A stretch of DNA of 64,000 nt from Paragonimus westermani. Its lineage: Eukaryota; Platyhelminthes; Trematoda; Plagiorchiida; Troglotrematidae. The notes beneath the pieces were generated by a model. That model saw nothing but the letters and a program-made list of their open reading frames with translations, had not been told where the DNA came from and made no database searches. The position numbers and the translations under genes were made by a program. Each line of letters starts with the position of its first letter. The stretch's first letter is position 1. The stretch covers positions 1 through 64,000 of the forward strand of contig QNGE01000771.1 of assembly GCA_008508345.1 (NCBI GenBank). Direction: 5' to 3'. Of this stretch, positions 24,729 through 38,000 are shown in pieces.

Positions 24729-24889
24729 ATGGAGGATGCGAAGATAATCTATCACGTTGATGATGAAGAAACGCCTTACTTGGTGAAAGTACCAGTTGTG
24801 TCAGGCTCAGTTACACTGGGAGACTTCAAAAACGCACTGAATCGTCCAAATTACAAGTTTTTCTTCAAGTCTTTGGACGCTGATTTTGG
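24729..24889 (+). CDS. DVL: Dishevelled exon 1 (start of DIX)
   Basis: Encodes [20 protein letters not shown] and on to [10 protein letters not shown] plus two bases of the next Gly codon. The ATG is chosen because the DIX domain starts at residue 1 in the family, as here, and an in-frame TAA sits at 24714-24716. The donor is GG|GTAAAG. Compared with vertebrate DIX as I know it, the loop between the FKN helix and the YKFFFK strand (NRPNYKFFF) is two to three residues shorter. Confidence 0.95.
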
Positions 24890-27800
24890 GTAAAGCCATT
24901 TGATGTTTTCGTGAACACCGTCAGGGTTGTAAAAGAAGAGATTACTGATGACGATGTACCACTGCCATGTTTTAATGGAAAAGTTATTTCTTGGGTATGC
25001 TATAATAAGCGTTTTCTATGACCGGTATCTCAGCTGGTGTCTGCTGACAGTAGCACGAAGTCCGATAATCAGTCCGGCGGAGGAGATTGTCACCCCACTG
25101 CGCATTCTAACAATGCAAATAAAGGGACCGGAAGGTGAGTTTCTTGAATATGGTCACTGCGTGAACATGTCGGCTCCTCATCCGCAGTGGCTGGAGCTTT
25201 CTGTTTCTGATGTGTCATAGCTCATTGCTCCGTAGTGTCAGCTGATTGTAAACTCAAATTCGTTTACCAACGTATGCTTTGCTTATTATAGGTGTTGAAT
25301 TGCTTAGTCAACCTGTCGTCCCAAGAATGGTTTTATTCGCATGGCCATTTTGTTGATTTTTTTTGTATCGATCGTTTTACTGTTTTTTTTGCGAATTTGG
25401 AAGCATATTACTTGTATAGTATCCCCGCCTCACGGTATTCTGGTGTGAAGCAGTAGCACGGGACGTGTGGCTTCTCAGCAGACTCGATCTCAGTTTGACA
25501 ATCAGATTATTGTCCGTCTGCTCCGAACAGCTGAAATGGTGAGAGTATGTGAGGTATGCTGACTGTTCGAACACCCAGTGAGATTGCACCGTTTTGTTAT
25601 GTAGCAATGGAATGATTGGATAGAAGAATATACGGAGATGAAAGAGGAAGAAACTATCAACAACAGAGTTACACGGGGCTATATTTGCCCGACTATCAAC
25701 GGTCATCTTGGGATAATCCCGCCGTCTAGCTGCTTCCTGAATGCATCGACTGACAGTATCGAGATGATGGTCACCGTTAGTGTATTCCATGTTGTCCAAA
25801 GTCGGACGACAAAACTATGCCGTCTATATTAGGGGCTACTACGTGGCTGACTGTTTCATGTTGGAACCAGCCTAACAAAATAATACCCAGTCAGTGCTCA
25901 CTGTCGGAAACCGGTCGACAATGAAAAACAAGGATTCAGCGCGTTGACCACTGTATATTGATATCGACCATAGAAAATAGTGTACTGAGAAACACGTCAG
26001 ACTAGCGAGGCATGGAGCGAGATGTGATTTTAGCCCTGGGGTGGTTATTGCAAAATGGATGGCTTGACGAAGACAAAGGTAGGTAACAATCAAAAATCTA
26101 AAATATGTGCAATTGGTCGCTACATAGCTGTCCTCCAAAAGGCTATCTAGTATTACACAGGCTTTCGTTGTTCGAGAGGGAGAGAGAGAGGAAAAAGTAT
26201 CTGTATCATTGTCTTTCGGCTTATCACAGTTACAGGATGGTACACAAAGAATAACGACACGGGATAAAGAACATCAGTTCAGGAGTGGGTTGGTCGAGAA
26301 TGGCTGTTACGTTAGGATAATTCTTTCACTTGTTATTTAGTCTTCGGTGCGTTTCTTTTCTATCACAGCGGGCGATCCAACTTTAAAAACTCTTGAGAGA
26401 AAAGGGGGACAAGTTTGTGCGGTAGGTACCTGGGAGTTTTCTCTCCACGCACCATGTTTACATCGTTTGGAAGGGGAAACACAGTGAAGTACTCGCACGG
26501 CAGGCGGAAAGTGACAACTCGCTGTGTCAACTTATCCGGTCGACTAATAACTTCACAACCGATAACTTCAGGGACACTGTAACTTTGAGTGTCGCTGCCT
26601 TTGGTGCCCTGTTCCTCTTGTGTTCCTGTTTAGAGTTGATGGACTCAAGGAAGAAAAGCGTTAGCATGTGAATAAACCTGGTCCCAAACAACGGCCTTTG
26701 GGTTGCGGTCCTGATGATGCATCATATAACGGTGAAGGTATGATAGCAAATACAAACATTTTTTAAAATTTTTGTTTGTTTGTCAAAATACCTGATAACC
26801 CAAAAAATAACTAGGTAGACGGTCAACAGTTTGTTTAGTCTTTTTAAGTCTCGCACAGTCCAAATGGAAAATGAATCAGAATAGCATGAGTTAACAGGTG
26901 GGTAAAAACGGTGAGTAGGAATATGGTTGTGTGTCACACTGAGAAGTCACTTTAAAAAGTAAGGAATGTTAACATATTCCGCAAAGCATGCGGGGCTGCG
27001 AAGCTCCCTACCAAGACGGTTTAGCTTAGTAATTGAGGGAGCAGGGGTAGGGTTGTTGGATTGTCGACGACCACAGGGTTTCCGGGGACAGAAAGATTTT
27101 TGTTGTTATCGAGGGTTTCAGGCAAGGAACCCTACTTGTCGACAGAGGAAGTGCGGCCGATGTTTCTTCCATAAATCAAATGGTTTCACGTTGGCTGTTG
27201 CGGCTGACGATAGGGGTTTTCGTGTCTCTTGCGGGGACACGATAGGAACCGGTGTTCGAGGGTTGCAGTGGTCTACGCAGGTCATCCGTGCGTAGAAAGA
27301 CGTGTATATACGAGGAAATTTTAGCATGCAAATGCAAAACTGATGATTGCTCTCTAGGCTGCACCAGGCGTAGGTTTCGCATGTGGTGCTCAATGTGAGC
27401 TATATGGCTGCCGTAATCGTACGGTACTGAAGGTGTAGGTGAAACGGGTTAACCTGGTAACCTAAGTGTACAACCGGCTGTTGCGGCGCCTAATTCCTCT
27501 TTCGCCGTGTTTAGCAGAACTAACGGGAGTGCTTTCCACGAAGGATTGGCATGCGCACTAAAGGCAGCTTTCAGTCGACGGTGAAAACGTTCAACCATTT
27601 GCTGCAGCATGGTAAGCTATAGTGTGAATGTACTTGCATCTTAACGTACTTAAGAAGGCTACAAAATGTCATTCAAAATGTGATCCGCGATCTTTGGTCA
27701 CCACTGCTGGACTGCCGAATTGTGCCACCCAGTGTCCCCGGAAAACGCTGGCTAGCGTTTTTGGTGAGCAGTTAGGTAGCGGTATGGCTGCAGACCTTTT

Positions 27801-29059
27801 TGTGAAGCGGTCAACACACATCAACAGATGAATGGAACCATTTGAGTGTGGTGACGGGTCCACCCGACCTACGTCTACGTGGTGAAAACGTGCGTTTGGC
27901 AAAGGAAACGTGCCAAGGAGGCTGTTTGTATGACGGTGGACTGTGGAGCGTTGGTATTTGAGAAAAGAACGGCTGCAACTACGGACATCGTGGTTTACCT
28001 TAGGCCATACGTTCAGTGACAACTTTAACTGAAGCGCATATGCCAGCATGAGACAGATAGCGCAGTGTATCAAAAAACTGCGGCGGAAGAATGCAAGCAC
28101 TACAGGGCGAGGTGTACCCCAGGAAGTGTCGCAGAGAGTTGTTCCCTCTGGACATGTCAGGGGCACGTGTTGGATTTTAAGAGAGCTCTTTTGACGAAGA
28201 TGTTCGACCTCAGGATCAGTGACTTGGGCAGCAGCCACGACTGCCAAATCAGTGCCATTGTCGGCAGGTGCGCTGAGGTTGTGGGTCCTTGAATGCGAGT
28301 CCGCGACAGTGTTTTTCGGTACGCGAGACGTCGTTAACTGAGATATATGTAATATTGCTGATGAGATATCAGCGAGGATAGCAAAGGCACGAGTTGCCTT
28401 TTCCAAACTGCGTCATCTGTGGCGTCGAAAAGACGTTCGGTTGTCGCTGAAAGGAAGGGTCTATAATGCTTGTGTGCGTTCCATTNNNNNNNNNNNNNNN
28501 NNNNNNNNNNNNNNNNNNNNNNNNNNNNNNNNNNNNNNNNNNNNNNNNNNNNNNNNNNNNNNNNNNNNNNNNNNNNNNNNNNNNNNNNNNNNNNNNNNNN
28601 NNNNNNNNNNNNNNNNNNNNNNNNNNNNNNNNNNNNNNNNNNNNNNNNNNNNNNNNNNNNNNNNNNNNNNNNNNNNNNNNNNNNNNNNNNNNNNNNNNNN
28701 NNNNNNNNNNNNNNNNNNNNNNNNNNNNNNNNNNNNNNNNNNNNNNNNNNNNNNNNNNNNNNNNNNNNNNNNNNNNNNNNNNNNNNNNNNNNNNNNNNNN
28801 NNNNNNNNNNNNNNNNNNNNNNNNNNNNNNNNNNNNNNNNNNNNNNNNNNNNNNNNNNNNNNNNNNNNNNNNNNNNNNNNNNNNNNNNNNNNNNNNNNNN
28901 NNNNNNNNNNNNNNNNNNNNNNNNNNNNNNNNNNNNNNNNNNNNNNNNNNNNNNNNNNNNNNNNNNNNNNNNNNNNNNNNNNNNNNNNNNNNNNNNNNNN
29001 NNNNNNNNNNNNNNNNNNNNNNNNNNNNNNNNNNNNNNNNNNNNNNNNNNNNNNNNNNN

Positions 29060-29097
<38 letters not shown>

Positions 29098-32000
29098 GAA
29101 CCGTAGAGTCTACGCCTACCACCGAATGAAGAAAGTAAAGGATGCCTAAATAGATTACTAGCAAATCTCTACCAAACGTGCTGAGCGTAGTTCTGCGGGT
29201 CGTAAACGTATGGGGAAGAAAGCTGAAGGTTGCCATTGCTTTCTAACGAACTGCTCTAACACGGTACCTACAGTTTTGTGATGAGCGTCGGCTACGATTG
29301 ACAGTGGTGCGTTCGGATTAGGATTAGCAAATAAAGCTAAGTCGGCTCAATGAACGCAGTGTGTTCAGCTTCTATGAACCGGAATTTTCGTTCACCCCCT
29401 CGGAGATCTCTCATCGGCTGCATTATGAAACGTTGTTAGTGGTTGACCAAGCCACTAAAACGACGAATTTGACTTGGGTACTCAGATAACTTTGACCTTA
29501 TTCGTGAGTGCGGCGGTTCCATTTTCTGAGATCTTGTGACCCAGAAACTCTATTGTCATCCTACCTGGTTCGCATCTGGTGGAGCTAACTGTGGCACCAT
29601 GTTGAGTCAAACGATCCAGTAGGGTGTGAAGAAATAGCCACCAAAATATCATCCAGATATGGTAAACAAACTCCAAACTGCATGACACTTTATGAATGCA
29701 GCGTTGGAAAGTTTGAGCTGCATTGTTCAAAGCATTCGAAAGAATTCGAAAAGGCCAAAAGGTGGTGATAACCGCGGTTTTAGGTATATCTTCTTTGGCC
29801 AGCGGGCTGTGTCTTACTGGATATGGTTTTTCCACATAACGTAGTAGTTAAATCATGCATATGCGGGATTGGGTACTTGTCAAGGACGGTTGCTTTGTTG
29901 AGTCCGTGGTAATCACCTCATGGACGCCAATCAACTGACGTCTTAGGGACCATATGAAGTGGCGAGGCCCATGGACTCTCGGAATGGTGTACTATTCTGA
30001 GTTCGAGAATGGGCTTAAACTCTGCCTTGGTGAGTTCAAGCTTTTCGTAAGCCAACCGGCAAGGCCGTGTTGAGGAGGGAGGTCCTTTAGTGCAGATGTG
30101 GTGTGTGACACTATATGTCACTGGTGGGATGTCGGTCGATGTGCGAACGAGCTGTGTGAAACTCAGTGAAGGAATCCACAAATTGCGTAGGAGCGGCGGG
30201 TTGGGCATATATGGGTGTTATGGCCGCAACTGTTGTGTACGTGCCGGGTATGCTTAGCCTAGTGCTGGAATCGATTAACAGACGGCGTCTCATGTCGAAC
30301 AGAAAATCGATATACCGGAGAAACTCGATGCCAGTTGTGGTGAAAGGTACCGCGACACTTGTAAGCACCCGGCAAAATGTCCGCCGGGGGCTCAAATTAT
30401 GTGCTAAAGAACGCCGCCGATAAGTAGTTAGGCGTGCCATTTACAGCACGGAGCTGTTGGTTGCAAGGGTGTGGTACCTCGATTTTTGTAGACGGAAATA
30501 CACTGACCTGCGCCCCGGTATCACCCAGGATCGTATTACCGGTTTCTACATGAGGCGACAGGGAGAATCAGCACCGACGGCATTGTTTGTCGTTAAGGGC
30601 AGCTGGGTTTGCTTCGCCTTGATGATGTTTAGGTGCAGGGTTTGGTGCGCCGTTTGGCTAGGTTACCAAACAGCAAGTCAGTTTTTGACCGCAGTATGTT
30701 TCGGCTGGGTGATGTACCAGATAGACAACCTGAGGAACGGCTTGAGGAAATTTCGTTCAAACCATGTCGCAAAGCTGCGATTTCTGCTCTTAGAGCCTCG
30801 GTGTCTGTTGGACCGCGTTTCTAGGTAACCACACTGTGGGAACCGTGCATGCCTCCTGTAGGACGTGCACTAGGATGTGGTACACTCAAGCAGCCCAGTA
30901 ATGTTTGAAGACGCTCCACTTATTGATAAGCAATTTTCGCTGTCTCGATAAGAGGTTATGAACGAGCAACGAAAACCATCCCTTGCGCTGTTTCTGGTAA
31001 TCTTATAAGTCAGAGTTCCTGAAGGATAACTTTGCCTATGTGTGAGTTGCCGATGAGTTGTCGCATTTCTGCTAGCAGCCTTGTAAGGCATTTGTCACCT
31101 AGCCTCACTCTCACTTGCAGCTCGGTTGTTTGCAAGGTGTAGGCACCTTGATGTTGAATGTTTGAATATGGACGCAGTCATTTTTAGCAGTTAGGTCCCT
31201 TCCCGTCCCCTTCTTTTTTCCTTCTCTTTCTTCCTATGTAGGGTTTGCTTTTTCTTAATGGTTGTGTGGTAGTCAAGCATTAGTGTGAACCACTGATGAT
31301 GATGTTGCCTAGCCTTAGTTCGTGACAAATCTGTCGCACTCGGGTCCTTTCAGAATATGTCACCAGACTAATAACTGCCTTTTTTCCAGTTCTCTTAATT
31401 GTGCTTCACTGGAAACTGACCGAAACTGTATGGTGATCTCACTCGGAGGCATGTCTAACAACTGACAGAATCTTGTTTGGTTAGGCAAAATTCCGTTGTT
31501 GAAAATCTCTGCTTCTAAGTAATCAAACCAAGTGAAAGGGTCAGTTTCTAAGATCGGAGGGACCACTAGCGCATCATTACCGACGGAGGAGAGGGGCTGT
31601 CAACGTGCTTAGGTAACATTACACACATTGGGCAGTGGTCACACGGTTATGAGTTATCAAGAACTAATTGAACCGAATTAAAAAAAATACAAATGATGGC
31701 ATCTTGAACGCATACACAAACAGAGTGAAATAAATGTTTACACGAACGTAAAAAAACAACAAACGCAGATGTGCAGAGGAGCGAACTCACAGAAAACGGC
31801 AGTGCCAAACGTTCAAAATTCACTTCGGGCTCACCAATTGCGGGTACCAGTCCAACAGAATAATACCCAGTCAGTGCTCACTGTCGGAAATCGATCGACA
31901 ATGAAAAACAAGGACTCAGCGCGTTGACCCCCGTATATTGATATCGACCATGGAAAATAGTGTACTGAGAAACACGTCAGACTAGCGAGGCATGGAGCGA

Positions 32001-35000
32001 GATGTGATTTTAGCCCTGGGGTGGTTATTGCAAAATGGATGGCTTGACGAAGACAAAGGTAGGTAACAATCAAAAATCTAAAATATGTGCAATTGAATGC
32101 GACTGTCAAAAATACTGTTGATTATGGTCCCTACAATCTGCTAATATGGAAGGATTTTTGTCGGGGTGGTTTGGGATTAGCTCGCCATTGACTATGTATG
32201 CGACAGGATACGTATTGTTTGGGCCATAAACAAACCTTACTGCGTGCCCCAATATTATTTCGTCCAGCAGTTTACTACGCTTGACTTTATCGAACGCTTC
32301 CGTAAATCATAAAAATACAGCATCAGCTGGGAGGCACTCTTTGGCAGCTTTTATTCACAAGTTATGGCTTTACCGCGATGCCCTATTGTCTTCGAGCGTG
32401 ATCTGCAAACGTCCGTAGCCGAATTAATTGCGCGTCCCATACTAGGTAACCAATCTGCAAAGCTTATAAGGTTCATAAGAATAACAAGATTAAAACTTGC
32501 CAAGCGTGATATCCGTCGATTCTCTGTGGTGCCACGAGGTATTGCTGGGTTGCCGTAATGGATGATATTTTGGTGGCGGCAGTGTCACGCGATGAATTTC
32601 GTATAACGGAGGTAGCTGGAGGATTTTTCACTTTTTCTACTATTGTATTAATGCGTTGTTTGAGTAGTAGTACCGTTCCCTATCTCCTTGCTAAAAACAA
32701 ACTGGTCGCCTTGACATGTTCGTTGTTTGCGCAAATCGCCAGTGTAGATCCAAGCGAAACATAATGACCGGTCGAGAACACCGAAGTAGTGCGGAGTATG
32801 TTGTTGATATAGAAAGTCAACATGCATGTAAGCTAGCGGTTGGACGAAACGGTGGTGTTGCGGAACGGTAAACGAGCGTGTAGTCTGTGTCGTGCGTTCG
32901 AGTGCAGAAGGTACCTGTAAGTACTATGCACGTTCAGACAATTATTCAGGCGCTCGCAATGGCTTGCGACAGAAAAGGTATAGACGACAGTCGGCACAGA
33001 ACCGTAGTCGATGGTTAACGATTAGGGTCACCACACTGGCTACTTGCCAGCTGAGGGTATTGGCGATCTTGGGTCCATACGAGTTTTTTATAAGATCAGC
33101 TGAGTGTTACCATAACCACGGTTACGCTTAGTAATTGACACGTTAAGTGGTTTATGACTCAACGTTTCGAAACGGGAAACTTGCAAATTTCCATAACAGC
33201 TCGTCGCACGTGTCTTTAGAGGGTCGGAAAAATCAGTCAGCGTATTGGAGCGGTGGTCGATCGTGAACCTTATGGAGTATTTGATTGGTTCTTTGTCTCT
33301 GTGAGGAATGTCTTTTTTTATTGCCAGTACCGCTCATCTCTTTTTAACAATTTTCAGGATGATGGGAGGAATTCGGGTTGGGGTCTAGTGGTGGATAGGT
33401 ATCTGAACTACAATCGGCCGCTTATTCATGGGTCGTGGGTTCGATTGTCCGGCGTGTGTAAGACGAAACCGTTATCCACCACTTCACTGGCGGTCACTGG
33501 GACCAACTGTCTGTTAGAAGAAATGTATCAAACAGCACTGAGAGCCAAACTGCTTATGCAATAACAGTGGCATTTTTGCAGCACTGGGTGACAATTTCAG
33601 CCGTTGTGCGAACCTGTTACGGAGAAGTTTGTTCCAAGGGGGTACTACGGTTACAGGAGGATTGGCGGTTATGTCAGCCGTCGATACTGAACAATGCAGC
33701 TCAGGAATTTACAGATTTCTAAGGTGACTTAGGTGGTCCGTTGACGTTGAGGAGCTCATTCAGCTGTGGACGATGGATATACTGTGTTCAGTAGTGATGT
33801 TGCAGGCTAATCATCGCTAAAAATATAGGCGGCCTCAGTGTTCCATTTATTGAAAGTTATGAAGCTCCGAGTCTGGACCCTCTTTCTTCAGCTCTTTTCA
33901 ACGTTGATGATGGATTATCGTCTGGGCTGACCATACCGCTTTGTTCTATATCGTAATCTGGTGGTTCGCTTTTGTCAACCGTCACGTCTTCATAAAGTAT
34001 GCCGGACGCATTTTACGACGGCCACCGAATCACAAAGCTTGCCTCTATGGTATCCAAGCCACTTCCGCGTGTTTTAACACGGGAGTTCTTAAGACTGAGC
34101 CTAAAAACAATCGCGGTTTCTCTCGTGATTATTATATACTTTACTGTACGTTCTTCTGTTCCCACACGCTCATTGTTTACTAACTTTTTGTTTCGTGGCT
34201 TTGCTTTGGCAGCTGTTATATGGTATCAGACTCGTGGCATTTTCGGACTTAAAGACTGCCCATAATCCTGTTCCCCGGTGTGTCCTCTGAGGCTGATTAT
34301 TTCATAAAGGAGTTCTAGTTCTCTATTTCACTCCAGCTGTGTGATAAGTGGTATTCTGGGAAGAGCATTCGGAGGCTTCGGCGATCTCGGGGAGAATCTT
34401 CTCTCCATTAGTTACCTGATCGTTTTTATATGTGCTGAAAGCATTAGTTCGCTTTGGTTTTCTGCGTATAATTCATTAACTGTTTCCAACCGTCCAAGCG
34501 ATAGGGCTAGGGTATAAGGTGTGCCTTTTGTATCCTCAGACTGCAATGTCCCAAAGCGGAATTGGCCCTGATACTATCTTTGTTTCAGAAACCCTTTGGA
34601 ACTGTTGGTCGCTTTACCCAATTAGTGGAATTACGTTAATTTTTACTGTTGCTGAAGCTGTGTGCATGGCGAAGGCACGTGGTACATTCACAGCTCTTTG
34701 TCGCTTGTAACTTCGCAGACTTCCGATTGTCGGATAAAGCTTAAGTTATGAATACACATGTATATTTACTATCACTGTCCTGATCAAAACCGAGCCCATT
34801 GACCCGGAAGGTACGTCTAAACTCTCTGCACTTGGTCACTGTTATTTCCGCTTAGCCTGCGCTAAGTATGTGAATTGTGTGAACACAAGGCCATAGTCCT
34901 TCTGCACGTACTTCGGGAATTTTCCCGTCTACGACGGGTAATTCAGACAATGAAAAATCAACCCGTTAGTTGGGTTACTTACTACGTATGTCGACTGGAT

Positions 35001-38000
35001 GTTTGCCTCAGTCCGCGTTGTTCATGGTGGCTGCTAACGTTACGAGGAAACTGCGAGGTGGCCAACAGTGACCTACCTATGGACTAGGAAGCCTTTACCT
35101 CCTCACTACACAAAGCTGGGAGCTGTCGTCTGTTCGGTTGGATGCTGTGCGACCATCAACCTCATTAGTTGGGTTCGGTCCCGGACGTATCAGTGTGCCC
35201 GTCGTTGTTGAGCCTGTATGTGTCGGAATGTAGAATACGAACTTCCACTATTTCGTTTACCTACTTTTTGTACATTTGTATTTAATTATTGTTATGCTCT
35301 TGTGGACTATTGTCAAGACCAACAATGGATTCGGATTAACTTGGAAGATATATGTATAGTGGTTATTAGGTTCGGGACGATACCTGGTACGCCAACAAGC
35401 CTTCCCAGTTAATGATATCGCAATTATTTGTGATTGCCGATTAAAGAGAAGGCTTACAACACTTGTTTGATTTTTGAATACAAATTTTTTTATGAGGTGC
35501 TATCGGATCGGAATACCACTTCTGTAGATTGCAAGTGGATGACAGAGTCACGTCAATTCACACAACGGTTTACTAACTTACACTTGATCAGTTGGTCGTC
35601 TTTTTGGTTCACCGCTCTGGTTTCAAAGTAGATTAACATCTGCGCTTTTTAGTTTGTACTTTGCTCTGAAGTTCGAGATTCGAAACCATTTGTGATAAGC
35701 AGAAATTAGCCGAAATCAGTAGAGCGGCTTGATAAGAGGATTGAAAAAGGATTGGTGCGTATTTCATCGCGTGTTCTCAACTAATTCTTCCACCGTGTTT
35801 CCTCGCCTATGCGATTGTTGTTACCCCTCTTTTCAGGCTTATTCTGACCCTCACCGGTTGATTTGATGTTTTCCACTTCGAACTCCGTGTTATGATGGTT
35901 TGTACATCTTCGTTATTTGTTGAGCTTAACTGTAGGATGAACATACCAATTGAGTCATTTATGCTAAGACAGGTTTGATGAACTGCGCAGTGCTATCTAT
36001 AGAGTTTTGGGTCGGCCATCACTGATCCCGACGGTAGTCCACGAAGTGGCTGATTACTAGGTAAATGCCTTTGAATGCAGGAAAGCAAATGAGTAATAGA
36101 CATTCCGGGAAAAGAAGTCATTGACTTAACGATTGAAGCCCATCACTGAGTAAAACGTGTTGTCATGTCCGAGTGCGTTTACACCTAGCGGGTTTGGTGT
36201 TCTCAAACTCCCCAACCAGGCAGACGGGGCCTACCAATCTCGTTTGTCCGGACAGTCAAGATTTTCATGGCCCGTAACCATGTCACCGTCCGATCATCTT
36301 GCATTTATCCTAAGGGTCAACAACCACAGTGAACAGTTTGTGGTACGGTGGGTGTTCTGTCAGCACACAGAATACGTTGTCTAATCCACGTAGACTGCAT
36401 TTCCAGTGCTCCGGCTGTTGGTCGCTTAATTGCACGTTTCCTAAATACACCAGCGGATTTTCGCATTGCTCATACAGTCAGCCAATTTGGTTCGAACCAA
36501 CTGGTGACGAAAATGATGGTTGATTACCGAGATTACATGTACCCCTTTTCAACGAATTAGCGTGGTATCTAATCCATAGAGCAAAGCTGAGTACACACTT
36601 GCTTCGTAGCTCCTTTTCTAAGCCACCGTTGGTCATCTTCACAACTTCGCGAATGGCGGGGACTAACGATTGCACTGCGTGGTTTCCCCATCATTGTGAA
36701 ATGTTTTTTTATCCTGATGAAGTAGCGCTCCCCAGGTAGATGAATCGATCAACGGTCTCTAGTGGCCCACCTATGATGACAATAAGACTGGCCTCATATT
36801 ATGGAGAAGGCGTTCTAATTTTAATCCATTGGAATCCAACAACAGTTAGACTGAAAGATTGAGGTCATTATACCCAGCAGTTCTTCATCTGCTTTTGAAC
36901 TATCTACGATCAAGCAGCTGTGGTTATTGCATAGTGTAATATATCTCTCCCTCTGTGTTTTCATCCCATATTTATGTCCTTACTGACTACAATTGTATCG
37001 CTATTAAGGTTGTATTGTGATCATCTGGTTTTCATCCCAATTTAACCATGTTATTCGGGACTGTGGTCAAGGCCAGAGGATTAAGCGATGCGAGTATGGG
37101 TTGATTGGCAATGTGAACCTCATCTCAGGTTAGTACTCAGAACAGTGTTAGTGGTGATAGTGGAAAGCTGGCAGCTCTTGACTATATCGAAGAAAGCTGT
37201 TGAATTGTAGCATTTTGCACGCAACACGAACGGCATCACCCGATATATTTTCCTTCTCAGATGCTTCTCTAAAAATGTGAATAAAGTTATTAAGGTCGAT
37301 CGGTGTGTGCTACGGCGGTTGACCCAGCTAACATGGAGGTTTAGCGAATGAACTCAATATCCATATCCCCAACGCCAGCACGATCGTTGTCAGCCGAGTT
37401 TATTTTTGTTGATAACTGAAGATCTTGACTCTCTCGAGAGACGTGTAACAGAAGGCCGTAGGATAACTGCGAAACAGTGGGATTGGAAGATATGAACTAC
37501 TCTAAAATAACCCCCATTTGGTCTCTGTTTACAAAACAGTTATTAAATGACACTGTCACAACCGACGGATTTGAGATACGAGGTAGGCAACTGATGCTCA
37601 GTGGTTGGTCCCTCGATCCTGTTCACTTACAAAATTATTTATTCACTCAGTCCATGACTGGACGCTTTGGATGAGACGGTGTTCATCCAGGTTTAACAGC
37701 ATGTTTGGTGCTACTTTTTGCTAAGGTTTTCGGTAAATTTAAGGGCAGTGGATGGAACAGGGAAGTGAAATCGCGAGTCTTAGAATGTCACGTTACTGCC
37801 ACTTGTTTCGTGGCTTCCCTCGTTCAAAATTCAAGAACGCTCTTGTGCTATGGCTATGTTACAGTTAAACGCCAGTCAACTACCCAGATCATACCATCGA
37901 CATTCATGTTACTGACTTTGGTGTTGTTGAATTGAAGCTTTTGTGACTTGTATCTCGTCATTTTCTTTATCCCTAAGCTAGGTTTTCTCGTGGTCGTTTC

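Larger units (their letters stand above)
28348..29098 (+). mobile_element. Family B non-LTR copy 2, 5'-truncated, inserted in Gypsy G1
   Basis: From about 28352 the sequence AATATTGCTGATGA..ATCAGCGAGGATAGCAAAGGCACGAGTTGCCTTT closely matches 52165 onward in copy 6. It encodes the stretch after the RT palm ([18 protein letters not shown], [13 protein letters not shown]). The rest is in the assembly gap. The right end is (TTG)n at 29059-29098, the same tail as copy 1. The distance from 28352 to the tail, about 0.71 kb, agrees with about 0.69 kb for the same span in copy 6, so the gap length is about right. It is on the + strand while its host Gypsy is on the - strand. Confidence 0.9.
25859..32108 (-). 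mobile_element. Gypsy LTR retrotransposon, element G1, with both LTRs and a nested non-LTR insertion
   Basis: Two direct repeats bound gag, protease, RT, RNase H and integrase remnants in the canonical Gypsy order on the - strand. The LTR cores (25879-26115 and 31859-32095) differ at only 6 of 237 positions. A primer-binding-site region follows the 5' LTR. Length is about 6.25 kb, of which about 0.75 kb is an inserted family B copy. I do not see a clear target-site duplication (GTTTCA on the left, AAAATA on the right). Coding parts carry stops, frameshifts and lost residues. It lies antisense to Dishevelled in intron 3. Confidence 0.92.

Noticed and set aside
28359..28366. CTGATGAG in family B copy 2
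   Set aside because: No GAAA and no pairing helices follow; it is simply part of the element coding sequence, as the aligned copy at 52.16 kb shows.
36486..36500. GGTTCGAACC as a tRNA T-loop
   Set aside because: It is a palindrome inside family B copy 3. No cloverleaf arms fit around it.
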